Source: Burkholderia paludis
Lineage (GTDB): Bacteria; Pseudomonadota; Gammaproteobacteria; Burkholderiales; Burkholderiaceae
Direction: 5' to 3'
NCBI RefSeq assembly: GCF_000732615.1
Contig: NZ_JPGL01000056.1
Location: 1-64,000, forward strand
DNA: 64,000 bases
In this document: in pieces, positions 38,945-49,151 of the stretch
Layout of the letters: every line of letters begins with the position of its first letter
How positions within the stretch are numbered: the first letter of the stretch is position 1
Position numbers and translations under genes: made by a program
The notes under the pieces: model-generated
What the model saw: only the letters and a program-made list of their open reading frames with translations
Databases searched by the model: none
Told to the model about the DNA's origin: nothing

Positions 38945-39586
38945 ATGAATCGCCCCAAGAGCATGCTGGTCGCCAACATCGCCTGGGCCCGCGAAACGCG
39001 TGAACACACGCCCGGGTTCTTCGACGCTCTCGCGCGCGGCCAGAACCCGCGCGTGCTGTGGATCGGTTGCGCCGACAGCCGCGTGCCGGCCGAAACCATC
39101 ACGCACTGCGCGCCCGGCGAGCTGTTCGTCCATCGCAACATCGCGAACCTGTTCCACCCCGACGACGACAATTCTGCCAGCGTGCTCGAGTACGCGGTGC
39201 GCGTGCTGCAGGTCGACCATGTGATCGTGTGCGGGCACTACGGTTGCGGCGGCGTACGCGCGTCACTGTTGCCGCCGCCGGCCGACCTGCCCCATGTCGC
39301 CCGTCGCATCGCGCCGCTCTGCGCGCTCGCGCGGCGCCATCGCGACGCACTCGACGGGCTCGACGACACGGCCGCCGCCGATCGCCTTGCCGAGCTGAAC
39401 GTCCTCGAACAGGTGCGGCTGCTGCGCGCGTCGCCGATCGTGCGCGGCCGCGAACGGCCGCCGCTCGTGCATGGCTGGATCTTTTCGCTCGCCGACGGCC
39501 GCCTGCTGGAGCTCGATTCCGGCTACACAACACCGCCCGCGGACACCGAACCCGCGCAGGCCGTCGCGGCCGCCGCGCTCGCCTGA
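38945..39586 (+). CDS. Beta-class carbonic anhydrase
   Basis: A 213-residue zinc enzyme converting CO2 and water to bicarbonate. Zinc ligands are Cys42 (CADSR with Asp44 and Arg46), His98 and Cys101 (GHYGC). Family length and the C-terminal VHGWIFSLADGRLLEL are normal. It is followed after 40 bases by a SulP transporter, so the pair probably controls cytoplasmic bicarbonate. Cytoplasmic, no signal peptide. ATG has AGGAG five bases upstream. Confidence 0.94.
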   Translation: MNRPKSMLVANIAWARETREHTPGFFDALARGQNPRVLWIGCADSRVPAETITHCAPGELFVHRNIANLFHPDDDNSASVLEYAVRVLQVDHVIVCGHYGCGGVRASLLPPPADLPHVARRIAPLCALARRHRDALDGLDDTAAADRLAELNVLEQVRLLRASPIVRGRERPPLVHGWIFSLADGRLLELDSGYTTPPADTEPAQAVAAAALA

Positions 39587-39626
39587 TCCCGCCCCCGCCC
39601 CTCACGCCAATGAAATCGCCCCAACC

Positions 39627-41177
39627 ATGAAACTGAACGAGCGCCTGTCCACCCTGCCGCGCGACATCGTCGCGGGCATCGTCGTCTTCCTCGTCGCGCT
39701 GCCGTTGTGCCTGGGCATCGCCAATGCATCCGGCGTCGAACCGTTCGCCGGGCTCGTGTCCGGCATCGTCGGCGGCATCGTCGTCGCGCTGCTGAGCGGC
39801 TCGTCGCTGTCCGTCAGCGGGCCGGCCGCCGGCCTCGTCGTGATCGTCGTCGAAGGCATCGCGCAACTCGGCAGCTTCTCCGCGTTCCTGCTCGCGGTGC
39901 TGCTGTCCGGCGTGCTGCAATTCGGGTTCGGCGTGCTGCGCGCCGGTCGCTTCGCCGCCTACGTGCCGTCGCCCGTCATCAAGGGCATGCTCGCCGCGAT
40001 CGGCCTGCTGCTGATCGTGAAGCAGATTCCGTTCGCGCTCGGTATCGGCGGCCCGGCCGCGCAATCGTTTGCAGGCTGGCCGGATCTGCCGGTCGCGTGG
40101 GCCGCGACCGCCATCGCGCTCGCATCGCTCGCCCTGCTGATCGCGTGGGATACGCGCGCGCTGCGCCGCTTCGCGCTGGTGCGCTCGGTGCCCGCGCCGC
40201 TCGCGGTCGTCGTGCTGGGCATCGGCGCCACGCTCGTGCTGGGTATCGTCGCGCCGTCGGTCGCGCCGGGCGCCGCGCATCGCGTGACGCTGCCCGAGCT
40301 CGGATCGTTCGCGGCCCTCGCCGCATCGCTCAAGCATGCCGAGCTCGGCCCGAACTTCGCGCAGCTCGTCAATCCGGACGTGTGGCGCGTCGCGATCACG
40401 CTCGCCGTCGTCGCGAGCCTCGAGACGCTGCTGAGCCTCGAAGCGGTCGAACAGATCGACCCGAAGCGCCGCCCCACCCAGCCCGACCGCGAACTGAAGG
40501 CGCAGGGGGTCGGCAATCTCGTCGCGGGCGCGGTCGGCGGCCTGCCGATCACGTCGGTCATCGTGCGCAGCTCGGTCAACGTCAACGCGGGCGCGCAAAG
40601 CCGGATGTCGGCGGTCGTTCACGGGGTGCTGCTGCTCGCGAGCGTATTCGCGCTAACCGGCCTGATCAACCTGATCCCGCTCGCCAGCCTGGCCGCGATC
40701 CTGATCCACACCGGCTTCAAGCTCGCGAAACCGGCCCTGTTCCGCTCGACGATGAAGCAAGGGCCCGCCGCGTTCGTGCCGTTCATCGCAACGATCGCCG
40801 GCGTGCTCGCGGTCGACCTGCTGTTCGGCATCGCGCTCGGCCTCGCCTGCAGCGTGCTGGCGGTCGCCATCGCGAACCTGAAGAGCCCCGTCACGCTCGC
40901 GCAGCACGACGACCACTTCCTGCTGTCGTTCCGCAAGGACGTGTCGTTTCTCGGCAAGGTGCAGGTCAAGCACCACCTGCGGCACATTCCCGACCGGGCG
41001 GCCGTGATCATCGACGCCACGCGTGCCGACTACATCGATCACGACGTGCTCGAACTGCTCGACGCATTCGTCGCCGATGCGCCGCGGCGCGGGATCGCGG
41101 TGGAATTCCGCCGGCGCAGCCCGGCGCCACGCCCGGCCGCACGCCGCTGGCTGTTCCGCGCGCCGGCCGCCGAATGA
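39627..41177 (+). CDS. SulP family inorganic anion transporter (likely bicarbonate)
   Basis: A 516-residue membrane protein with about ten to twelve helices in residues 10-410 and a short STAS-like domain at about 430-505 (VIIDATRADYIDHDVLELLDAF). SulP proteins move sulphate, bicarbonate, chloride or dicarboxylates, and the tight link to carbonic anhydrase points to bicarbonate; that is inference. ATG 39627 is the first that gives the conserved LPRDIVAGIVVFLVALP start. Followed by a bidirectional terminator. Confidence 0.88.
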   Translation: MKLNERLSTLPRDIVAGIVVFLVALPLCLGIANASGVEPFAGLVSGIVGGIVVALLSGSSLSVSGPAAGLVVIVVEGIAQLGSFSAFLLAVLLSGVLQFGFGVLRAGRFAAYVPSPVIKGMLAAIGLLLIVKQIPFALGIGGPAAQSFAGWPDLPVAWAATAIALASLALLIAWDTRALRRFALVRSVPAPLAVVVLGIGATLVLGIVAPSVAPGAAHRVTLPELGSFAALAASLKHAELGPNFAQLVNPDVWRVAITLAVVASLETLLSLEAVEQIDPKRRPTQPDRELKAQGVGNLVAGAVGGLPITSVIVRSSVNVNAGAQSRMSAVVHGVLLLASVFALTGLINLIPLASLAAILIHTGFKLAKPALFRSTMKQGPAAFVPFIATIAGVLAVDLLFGIALGLACSVLAVAIANLKSPVTLAQHDDHFLLSFRKDVSFLGKVQVKHHLRHIPDRAAVIIDATRADYIDHDVLELLDAFVADAPRRGIAVEFRRRSPAPRPAARRWLFRAPAAE

Positions 41178-41185
41178 GCGGATGG

Positions 41186-41223
41186 AAAAAAGCCCCGGCG
41201 GCACAGGGCCGCTCGGGGCTTTT
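41186..41223. terminator. Bidirectional terminator between SulP gene and leuA
   Basis: AAAGCCCCG (41189-41197) pairs with CGGGGCTTT (41214-41222), with inner GCGG/CCGC, A-run on the left and T-run on the right. It can stop the SulP gene and convergent leuA. Confidence 0.88.
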
Positions 41224-41239
41224 CGACAACGCGCGGCGC

Positions 41240-42784
41240 TTACGAGCGCTGCGGGTTGAGCTTGTCGTCCTTCGAATGCAGCTTGTTCAGCGCGGAGATG
41301 TACGCCTTCGCGGATGCGGCCACGATGTCCGGATCGGTGCCGACGCCATTGACGATCCGCCCGCTCCTCGACAGCCGGACGGTCACTTCGCCCTGCGCCT
41401 GCGTGCCGGTCGTGATCGCGTTCACCGAGTACAGCAGCAATTCGGACCCGCTGCCGACTTCGCCCTCGATCGCGTTGAACGTTGCATCCACCGGACCGTT
41501 GCCGCGCGCCTCGCCGGTCACCTCCTTGCCCTCGACCGCGAACACGACCTTCGCCTGCGGCTGTTCGCCCGTTTCCGAACGCTGGGACAGCGACACGAAC
41601 TTGAAGTGCTCCTGCTCCTGCGCGAGCGCCGACTCCTCGGACACGATCGCGATGATGTCCTCGTCGAAAATCTCGGCCTTGCGGTCGGCCAGATCCTTGA
41701 AACGCATGAACGCGGCGTTCAGTTCGCCCTCGCTGTCGAGCGACACGCCGAGCTCCTGCAGGCGCTGCTTGAATGCGTTGCGCCCCGACAGCTTGCCGAG
41801 CACGATCTTGTTCGCGGTCCAGCCCACGTCTTCCGCGCGCATGATCTCGTAGGTGTCGCGCGCCTTCAGCACGCCGTCCTGGTGGATGCCCGACGCATGC
41901 GCGAACGCGTTCGCGCCGACCACCGCCTTGTTCGGCTGCACGACGAAACCGGTGATCTGCGACACGAGCTTCGACGTCGGCACGATTTGCGACGTGTCGA
42001 TGCCGACGTCGAGACCGAAGTAGTCCTTGCGCGTCTTCACCGCCATCACGATTTCTTCGAGCGACGTGTTGCCCGCGCGCTCGCCGAGCCCGTTGATCGT
42101 GCACTCGACCTGACGCGCGCCGCCGATCTTCACGCCGGCCAGCGAGTTCGCGACGGCCATCCCGAGGTCGTTGTGACAATGCACCGAGAAGATCGCCTTG
42201 TCCGAGTTCGGAATGCGTTCGCGCAGCGTCTTCACGAGGTTGCCGTAGAGTTCCGGCACGCCGTAGCCGACCGTGTCGGCGATGTTGATCGTCGTCGCGC
42301 CCTCGGCGATCACGGCTTCCAGCACGCGGCAGAGGAAGTCCATGTCGGAGCGGCTGCCGTCTTCCGGCGAGAATTCGACGTTGTCGGTGAATTTGCGCGC
42401 GAAGCGCACCGCGAGACGCGCCTGCTCGAACACCTGGTCCGGCGTCATCCGCAGCTTCTTCTCCATGTGCAGCGGCGACGTCGCGATGAACGTGTGGATC
42501 CGGAAGCTGCCGGCCGGCTTCAGCGCGTCGGCTGCCCGCTGGATGTCCTTGTCGTTGGCCCGCGCCAGCGAACAGATCGTGCTGTCCTTCACGAGACCGG
42601 CGATCGTGTGGATCGCGTCGAAATCGCCGTTTGAACTGGCCGCGAAGCCGGCCTCGATCACGTCGACCTTCATCCGCTCGAGGTGCTTCGCGATGCGGAT
42701 TTTCTCTTCCTTCGTCATCGACGCGCCGGGCGATTGCTCGCCGTCACGCAACGTCGTATCGAAAATGATCAGCTTGTCTGTCAT
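41240..42784 (-). CDS. leuA: 2-Isopropylmalate synthase
   Basis: A 514-residue enzyme joining acetyl-CoA and 2-oxoisovalerate in the first step of leucine synthesis. [15 protein letters not shown] (9-23) and the zinc-site [13 protein letters not shown] mark the TIM-barrel domain; the last 130 residues are the LeuA regulatory dimer domain that binds leucine for feedback inhibition. Gene order places it with pssA, psd, ilvC, ilvH and ilvB on the minus strand. A strong promoter and a short leader reading frame lie upstream (42887-43003), separated from the ATG by about 100 bases. Confidence 0.97.
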   Translation of the reverse strand: MTDKLIIFDTTLRDGEQSPGASMTKEEKIRIAKHLERMKVDVIEAGFAASSNGDFDAIHTIAGLVKDSTICSLARANDKDIQRAADALKPAGSFRIHTFIATSPLHMEKKLRMTPDQVFEQARLAVRFARKFTDNVEFSPEDGSRSDMDFLCRVLEAVIAEGATTINIADTVGYGVPELYGNLVKTLRERIPNSDKAIFSVHCHNDLGMAVANSLAGVKIGGARQVECTINGLGERAGNTSLEEIVMAVKTRKDYFGLDVGIDTSQIVPTSKLVSQITGFVVQPNKAVVGANAFAHASGIHQDGVLKARDTYEIMRAEDVGWTANKIVLGKLSGRNAFKQRLQELGVSLDSEGELNAAFMRFKDLADRKAEIFDEDIIAIVSEESALAQEQEHFKFVSLSQRSETGEQPQAKVVFAVEGKEVTGEARGNGPVDATFNAIEGEVGSGSELLLYSVNAITTGTQAQGEVTVRLSRSGRIVNGVGTDPDIVAASAKAYISALNKLHSKDDKLNPQRS

Positions 42785-42886
42785 GGGGGGCTCCAGGGCT
42801 CTTTATACGGATGTCAAACGTAACGAGGTCGCGCCACCGCTGGCGACGCTCAACAACAGACGAAGCTTGACGGGGGGCGAGAACGG

Positions 42887-42967
42887 TCAGCGCGGCAGGC
42901 GCGCCGAGGCTAGCGCGCGTAGCGGCGCACCGGCTGGAAGGAGGGAGAAGCGGGGAAATGCAGTCAT
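42887..42967 (-). CDS. Putative leuA leader peptide (26 residues)
   Basis: A short frame from ATG 42967 to TGA 42887. The ATG begins about seven bases after the -10 hexamer, so the transcript is probably leaderless. Five of 26 codons are leucine (CTC, CTT, CTA, CTA, CTG); CTA is rare in this GC-rich genome, and CTA is also used in the E. coli leu leader. The peptide starts MTAFPRFSLLPAG. Position before leuA and the codon content suggest control by leucyl-tRNA supply. No attenuator terminator was found, so the role is unproven. Confidence 0.5.
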   Translation of the reverse strand: MTAFPRFSLLPAGAPLRALASARLPR

Positions 42968-42974
42968 GCCGACG

Positions 42975-43003
42975 ACTATAGCGACATTCCGCGGGGTGCG
43001 CAA
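42975..43003 (-). promoter_or_regulatory. leuA promoter
   Basis: Minus strand: TTGCGC (-35, 42998-43003), exactly 17 bases, then TATAGT (-10, 42975-42980). This is one of the best sigma-70 promoters in the window. Transcription should start at about 42968-42967. Confidence 0.75.
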
Positions 43004-43055
43004 TCGGACGGCACCCCGGGGTGCCGCCTGCCCCGTTCGTAAAAGGGGCCAATGA

Positions 43056-43083
43056 AAACGGCGGCCCAGGGCCGCCGTTTCGG
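43056..43083 (-). terminator. Intrinsic terminator after pssA
   Basis: Minus strand: ten-base-pair stem AAACGGCGGC/GCCGCCGTTT (43056-43065 with 43071-43080) followed by a short TTTT, 17 bases after pssA. Confidence 0.75.
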
Positions 43084-43096
43084 TGCAGATCGCGCG

Positions 43097-43969
43097 TCAG
43101 TGATCGCGCTGCGACGAGCGCGCCGGATTCGCGCGCCCGCGGACGGCCATGTAGGCCCAGAACACGTAGCCGGACAGCCCGTACAGCACGAACAGGCAGA
43201 ACAGCATCAACGGCGGATCGGACGACACGAGCACGAACGCGACGACGACCAGCAGGATTGCCGCGAACGGCACGCGATGCCGCACGTCCAGCGCCTTGCC
43301 GCTGTAGAACGGCGCGTTCGACACCATCGTCACGCCCGCGTAGATCGTCAGCACGAACGCGACCCACGGCAGCCAGCCGAGCTTCATCGGCACGCGGTTG
43401 TCGGTGGCCAGCCACACGAAGCCCGCGATCAGTGCGGCGGCGGCCGGACTCGGCAGCCCCTGGAAGAAACGCTTGTCGACGACGCCGATGTTCGTGTTGA
43501 AGCGTGCGAGACGCAGCGCGGCGCCCGAGCAATAGACGAACGCGGCGAGCCAGCCCCAGCGGCCGAGATCCTTCAGCACCCACTCGTACATCACCAGCGC
43601 GGGCGCCACGCCGAACGACACCATGTCGGACAGGCTGTCGAACTGCTCGCCGAACGCGCTCTGCGTATGCGTCATGCGCGCGACGCGCCCGTCCATCCCG
43701 TCGAGCACCATCGCGACGAAAATCGCGATCGCGGCGATTTCAAAGCGCACGTTCATCGCCTGCACGACCGCGAAGAAGCCGCAGAACAGCGCCGCGGTGG
43801 TGAATGCGTTCGGCAGCAGATAGATGCCGCGCGTCTTCAGGAAGCGCTGGCGCGCGGCGCGGCGGCTCTCGATGGGCGCCGGATCGGGCGCCATCACCTT
43901 GTTGCGGCGAAACGGGCGTGGCGTCTGGCCGGCGCCGTTGCGCGGCCGACGCGGTTTGAATGCGGCCAT
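43097..43969 (-). CDS. pssA: CDP-diacylglycerol-serine O-phosphatidyltransferase
   Basis: A 290-residue membrane enzyme making phosphatidylserine from CDP-diacylglycerol and serine. The CDP-alcohol phosphotransferase motif is complete: DG-x2-AR-x8-G-x3-D-x3-D at DGRVARMTHTQSAFGEQFDS and the following LSD. About eight membrane spans. The first 50 residues are basic and cytoplasmic. It is 15 bases after psd, the enzyme that uses its product. Confidence 0.95.
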   Translation of the reverse strand: MAAFKPRRPRNGAGQTPRPFRRNKVMAPDPAPIESRRAARQRFLKTRGIYLLPNAFTTAALFCGFFAVVQAMNVRFEIAAIAIFVAMVLDGMDGRVARMTHTQSAFGEQFDSLSDMVSFGVAPALVMYEWVLKDLGRWGWLAAFVYCSGAALRLARFNTNIGVVDKRFFQGLPSPAAAALIAGFVWLATDNRVPMKLGWLPWVAFVLTIYAGVTMVSNAPFYSGKALDVRHRVPFAAILLVVVAFVLVSSDPPLMLFCLFVLYGLSGYVFWAYMAVRGRANPARSSQRDH

Positions 43970-43984
43970 CGTGCGCCCCGCCGC

Positions 43985-44629
43985 TTACTGCTCGAGTTCG
44001 GCGAGGATCGTCGACGACGCGTAGACTTTCTCGCCGATCGACACCTTCGCGCGGCTGCCGAGCGGCAGGTACACGTCGACGCGCGAACCGAAGCGGATGA
44101 AACCGTAGCGCTGGCCGCGCGACAGCGGCTCGCCGGCGCGGACGTAGCAAAGGATCCGGCGGGCGACGAGGCCGGCGATCTGCACGGCGGTGACGGTCTT
44201 GCCGCTCGCCGTCTGGATCACGACCGCATTGCGTTCGTTCTCGGTCGACGCCTTGTCGATCGCGGCGTTCAGGAACGCGCCCGGGAAGTATTCGACCTTG
44301 GTGATCGCGCCATCGACCGGCGAACGCTGCGAATGGACGTTGAAGACATTCATGAACACGCTGATCTTCAGCGCTTCGCGGTTCGCGTACGGATCCTGCG
44401 CGGTCTCGACCGCGACGATGCGGCCGTCGGCGGGGCACAGCACCGCGTTCGGCTGCGCGGGGATCGGGCGCTGCGGATCGCGGAAGAACTGGACGACGAA
44501 GACGAGCAGCAGCCAGAACGGCCACGCGAAGCCGAAGCCCCCGACGGCATGGATCAACAGCGCGATGACGGCTGCAATCGCGATGAACGGCCAGCCTTCG
44601 CGCGCGATGATCGGATGAGGATAGTTCAT
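43985..44629 (-). CDS. psd: Phosphatidylserine decarboxylase (short form)
   Basis: A 214-residue proenzyme that cuts itself to make a pyruvoyl group at the serine of the FGSR site (about residue 182) and then decarboxylates phosphatidylserine to phosphatidylethanolamine. N-terminal membrane segments (about 15-50) anchor it to the inner membrane. This is the short PSD type rather than the 320-residue E. coli type. It sits between ilvC and pssA, a Burkholderiales arrangement. Confidence 0.93.
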   Translation of the reverse strand: MNYPHPIIAREGWPFIAIAAVIALLIHAVGGFGFAWPFWLLLVFVVQFFRDPQRPIPAQPNAVLCPADGRIVAVETAQDPYANREALKISVFMNVFNVHSQRSPVDGAITKVEYFPGAFLNAAIDKASTENERNAVVIQTASGKTVTAVQIAGLVARRILCYVRAGEPLSRGQRYGFIRFGSRVDVYLPLGSRAKVSIGEKVYASSTILAELEQ

Positions 44630-44673
44630 GGATTCGTTCTGTGTTCGGTGAATTGCAAAGCCCGTAGGATAGC

Positions 44674-44712
44674 AAAAGCCGCCCGGGGCACTGCTGCCTT
44701 CGGACGGCTTTT
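44674..44712 (-). terminator. Intrinsic terminator after ilvC
   Basis: Minus strand: AAAGCCGTCCG pairs with CGGGCGGCTTT with one mismatch (44674-44684 with 44700-44710), and is followed by TTTTG. It ends the ilvB-ilvH-ilvC transcript before psd. Confidence 0.7.
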
Positions 44713-44756
44713 TGATACCGACCCTTCACTCGAAGGGCCGGAACAGCACGCGGTGC

Positions 44757-45791
<1,035 letters not shown>

Positions 45792-45868
45792 TCAAAAATT
45801 CAACAATTCGTTCGGATGGAGTACTGCGGGCCGGGACATGACGGCGCACCCGGCGTGCCTGTTCGGCA

Positions 45869-46360
45869 TCACACCTTCAGGATGCGCTCGCCGCGTCCGA
45901 TGCCCGAGCTGCCGGTGCGCACGGTCTCGAGGATCGCGCCCGCGTCCAGCCCCTGGATGAATGCGTCGAGCTTGTCGCTCGCGCCCGTCAATTCGATCGT
46001 GTAGGTCTTTTCGGTCACGTCGATGATGCGGCCGCGGAAAATGTCCGACATCCGCTTCATTTCTTCGCGCTCCTTGCCCACTGCACGGACCTTGATCAGC
46101 ATCAGCTCGCGTTCGATGTGTGCACCGTCGGTCAGGTCCACCACTTTCACCACCTCGATCAGGCGGTTCAGATGCTTCGTGATCTGTTCGATCACGTCGT
46201 CGGAGCCGATGGAAACGATGGTGAGCCGCGACAGCGATTGGTCTTCGGTCGGCGCCACCGTCAAGGTTTCGATGTTGTAGCCGCGTGCGGAAAACAGGCC
46301 GACCACGCGCGACAGCGCGCCCGGTTCGTTCTCCAGCAGGACGGAAATGATGTGTCTCAT
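45869..46360 (-). CDS. ilvH: Acetolactate synthase small (regulatory) subunit
   Basis: A 163-residue regulatory subunit. An ACT domain at 4-75 (ISVLLENEPGALSRVVGLFSARGYNIETLTVA, split) binds valine for feedback control, and the C-terminal domain (about 85-160) activates the large subunit. It is 110 bases after ilvB on the same strand. Standard length. Confidence 0.97.
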   Translation of the reverse strand: MRHIISVLLENEPGALSRVVGLFSARGYNIETLTVAPTEDQSLSRLTIVSIGSDDVIEQITKHLNRLIEVVKVVDLTDGAHIERELMLIKVRAVGKEREEMKRMSDIFRGRIIDVTEKTYTIELTGASDKLDAFIQGLDAGAILETVRTGSSGIGRGERILKV

Positions 46361-46470
46361 GTTCGCTTCTTCCAGAATGTACCGTGTCGATTCACTCGCG
46401 CCGCGCGCCGCCGCGTGCCGCACCGCCCTTCGTGAAGGCGGCCGCATCCGGGCCGGTGCGCGTCGCGCCG

Positions 46471-48234
46471 TTACAGATCTTCCGATCCGAGCAGCATCTC
46501 GGTGATGCCCTTGCCGGCCTGTACCATCGGCCAGACGTTTTCGGTCGGATCGGTCTGGAAGTCGAGAAACACGGTGCGATCCTTCAGGCGCAGCGCCTCC
46601 TTCAGCGCAGGCTCCACATCCGAGGTCTTTTCGATCCGCAGCCCGACATGGCCGTACGCTTCGGCGAGCTTCACGAAATCGGGCAGCGCATCCATGTACG
46701 AATGCGAATAGCGCTTGCTGTATTCGATCTGCTGCCACTGGCGGACCATGCCGAGGTAGCGGTTGTTCAGCGAAATGATTTTCACGGGCGTGTCGTACTG
46801 CAGGCAGGTCGACAGCTCCTGGATGCACATCTGGATCGAGCCTTCGCCCGTGATGCACAGCACGTCGTCGTCCGGGTGCGCCATCTTGACGCCCATCGCC
46901 GCCGGCAGGCCGAAGCCCATCGTGCCGAGGCCGCCGGAGTTGATCCAGCGACGCGGCTTGTTGAATCGGTAGAACTGCGCCGCCCACATCTGGTGCTGGC
47001 CGACGTCCGAGCACACGAACGCATTGCCGTCCGTCAGCTCCCACGCCTTCTCGACCACGTACTGCGGCTTGATGATCTCGCTTGCGCGGTCGTATTTCAG
47101 GCAGTCCTTCGAGCGCCAGCCTTCGATGTCCTTCCACCATTGCGCGAGCGCCTCGGTGTCGGGGCCGTGCTCGGCCGTCTGCAGTTGCTCGATCAGCTCC
47201 TTCAGCACTTCCTTCACGTCGCCGACGATCGGGATGTCGACCTTCACGCGCTTCGAGATCGACGACGGGTCGATGTCGATATGGATGATCTTGCGCGGAC
47301 GCGACGCGAAGTGCGCCGGATCGCCGATCACGCGGTCGTCGAAGCGGGCGCCGATCGCGATCAGCACGTCGCAGTGCTGCATCGCCATGTTCGCTTCGTA
47401 GGTGCCGTGCATGCCGAGCATGCCGAGGAATTTCCGGTCCGACGCGCGATAGCCGCCGAGGCCCATCAGCGTGTTCGTGACCGGGTAGCCGAGCAGGTCC
47501 GCGAACTGGTTCAACTCGCGCGACGCGTCGGCGAGGATGATGCCGCCACCCGTGTAGATGTAGGGACGCTTCGCCGTCAGCAGCAGCGACACCGCCTTGC
47601 GGATCTGGCCCGAATGGCCCTTCGTGACGGGATTGTACGAACGCAGCGACACGCTCTTGACGGGCTCGTACTGGCACGGCGTCTTCGAGACGTCCTTCGG
47701 GATGTCGATCAGCACCGGGCCCGGACGGCCGGTGCGGGCGATGTAGAACGCCTTCTTGACGGTTTCCGCGAGGTCGCGCACGTCCTTCACGAGGAAGTTG
47801 TGCTTCACGCACGGACGCGTGATGCCGACGGTGTCGCACTCCTGGAAGGCATCCTGACCGATCGCGGCCGTCGGCACCTGGCCGCTGATCACGACCATCG
47901 GGATCGAATCCATGTACGCCGTTGCGATGCCGGTCACCGCGTTGGTGACACCGGGGCCCGACGTCACGAGACAGACGCCGACATTGCCGGTGGAACGCGC
48001 ATACGCATCGGCTGCGTGCACGGCCGCCTGTTCGTGGCGCACCAGCACGTGCTGAATCTTGTCCTGCTTGTAAAGCTCGTCGTAGATGTAGAGAACCGAG
48101 CCGCCGGGGTAGCCCCAGATGAATTCGACGTTTTCGTCGGCCAGTGCCTTCATGAGCACGGTACCGCCGATGGAGTCGCTATCGGGAAGGGAAAGGGGTT
48201 CCGACGTGGAGAATTCCGCGCTGGGCATGTTCAT
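46471..48234 (-). CDS. ilvB: Acetolactate synthase large (catalytic) subunit
   Basis: A 587-residue thiamine diphosphate enzyme joining two pyruvates, or pyruvate and 2-oxobutyrate. Features: GYPGGSVLYIYDEL near the start, catalytic Glu in LVRHEQAAVHAADAYAR, FAD-binding middle domain, and the ThDP-binding GEGSIQMCIQELSTC...NN motif. Start 48234 is chosen; the longer frame upstream adds 38 residues unlike the family. It is the first gene of ilvB-ilvH-ilvC and has a strong promoter at 48381-48409. Confidence 0.97.
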   Translation of the reverse strand: MNMPSAEFSTSEPLSLPDSDSIGGTVLMKALADENVEFIWGYPGGSVLYIYDELYKQDKIQHVLVRHEQAAVHAADAYARSTGNVGVCLVTSGPGVTNAVTGIATAYMDSIPMVVISGQVPTAAIGQDAFQECDTVGITRPCVKHNFLVKDVRDLAETVKKAFYIARTGRPGPVLIDIPKDVSKTPCQYEPVKSVSLRSYNPVTKGHSGQIRKAVSLLLTAKRPYIYTGGGIILADASRELNQFADLLGYPVTNTLMGLGGYRASDRKFLGMLGMHGTYEANMAMQHCDVLIAIGARFDDRVIGDPAHFASRPRKIIHIDIDPSSISKRVKVDIPIVGDVKEVLKELIEQLQTAEHGPDTEALAQWWKDIEGWRSKDCLKYDRASEIIKPQYVVEKAWELTDGNAFVCSDVGQHQMWAAQFYRFNKPRRWINSGGLGTMGFGLPAAMGVKMAHPDDDVLCITGEGSIQMCIQELSTCLQYDTPVKIISLNNRYLGMVRQWQQIEYSKRYSHSYMDALPDFVKLAEAYGHVGLRIEKTSDVEPALKEALRLKDRTVFLDFQTDPTENVWPMVQAGKGITEMLLGSEDL

Positions 48235-48587
48235 GTTGACCTTTCGAATTTTCGGCAAAAAATTGATCGGGTGCTCTCTGCCGGGCTTGTGGCTCGGGTT
48301 CAAGCGGCGCGTCCAGTTTGAAGGGCGGGCTTCTTGGGCCAGCCTCAAATGAGACCATCACTTCATGTTGCGAATCGTTGACGATAGCGGGTCGTGCATG
48401 GGGCGTCAAGCAAAATATCCCGCAGTGCATCACGGGCACCGCCCGGCACCCGCCGCCGCGGCTCGCGCGCAACGTACGACGCCCGACCCGGTGCCAAGCG
48501 GCACGAAAATTTGATAGCATCCGCGGGTTTTACGAAATTTTTCGACCTTTTTCACACGCAGCAGCCCGCAGCGCATACCTTCACGGA
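48235..48587. other. Divergent promoter region of ilvB and the ECF sigma gene
   Basis: A 353-base gap. The minus-strand ilvB promoter leaves a leader of about 140 bases before the ilvB ATG; I looked for a leader peptide rich in Ile, Val or Leu and found none. The plus-strand side, before the sigma gene, is AT-rich (about 48506-48555) with TTTTACGAAATTTTTCGA, but I cannot define hexamers with confidence. Confidence 0.6.
48381..48409 (-). promoter_or_regulatory. ilvB promoter
   Basis: Minus strand: TTGACG (48404-48409), 17 bases, TATCGT (48381-48386). Start of transcription near 48374. Confidence 0.72.
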
Positions 48588-49151
48588 ATGGCATCAGACA
48601 AGGAACTCGCCGACTTTCTGGCGGGCGTCGAAAGGCGCGCGTTCAAGCAAGCTGCGTACGCCGTGCGTGACGACGATGCGTCGCTCGACATCGTGCAGGA
48701 CGCGATGATCAAGCTCGCGGAGAAATACGGCGACCGGCCGGCGGCCGAGTTGCCGCTGCTTTTTCAGCGGATCCTGCAGAACGCGATCCACGACTGGTTC
48801 CGCCGGCAGAAAGTCCGCAACACCTGGGTCACGCTCTTCTCGTCACTGAACAACACCGACGACGACGACTTCGACCCCCTCGAAACGCTCGAATCCGCGG
48901 ACGACAATGCGGGCGTCGAGAGCAGCGAGCACCGGCTCGAAAGAGAACAGGTTCTGGCCCTGATCGACGAAGAAATCCAGAAGCTTCCGGCACGTCAACG
49001 GGAAGCGTTCCTGATGCGTTATTGGGAAGATATGGATGTCGCCGAGACTGCCGCCGCAATGGGGTGCTCCGAAGGCAGCGTCAAGACGCACTGCTCACGA
49101 GCCACCCACACGCTGGCGCAAGCGCTCAAGGCCAAAGGAATCACGCTATGA
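48588..49151 (+). CDS. ECF-type RNA polymerase sigma factor
   Basis: A 187-residue sigma-70 family protein of ECF size. Region 2 lies at about 15-85 (DIVQDAMIKLAEKYG...QNAIHDWFRRQKVRN) and region 4 at about 130-182 (LPARQREAFLMRYWEDMDVAETAAAMGCSEGSVKTH). An acidic linker (DDDDFDPLETLESADDN) joins them. It is followed, with a four-base ATGA overlap, by a single-pass membrane protein, so the next gene may be its anti-sigma factor. Target promoter and signal are unknown. Confidence 0.92.
   Translation: MASDKELADFLAGVERRAFKQAAYAVRDDDASLDIVQDAMIKLAEKYGDRPAAELPLLFQRILQNAIHDWFRRQKVRNTWVTLFSSLNNTDDDDFDPLETLESADDNAGVESSEHRLEREQVLALIDEEIQKLPARQREAFLMRYWEDMDVAETAAAMGCSEGSVKTHCSRATHTLAQALKAKGITL

Larger units (their letters stand above)
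42785..43096 (-). other. leuA leader region
   Basis: The 312 bases between pssA and leuA hold, reading on the minus strand, the pssA terminator, the leuA promoter, a 26-codon leader frame, and then about 100 bases of untranslated RNA that includes a GTCGCCA/TGGCG hairpin (about 42833-42852). No T-run attenuator terminator follows the hairpin, so any control by the leader would have to act on ribosome access or Rho. Confidence 0.6.

Noticed and set aside
48235-48374. A leader peptide for ilvB
   Set aside because: I translated the leader in all frames of the sense strand and found no short frame rich in isoleucine, valine or leucine, nor an attenuator terminator.
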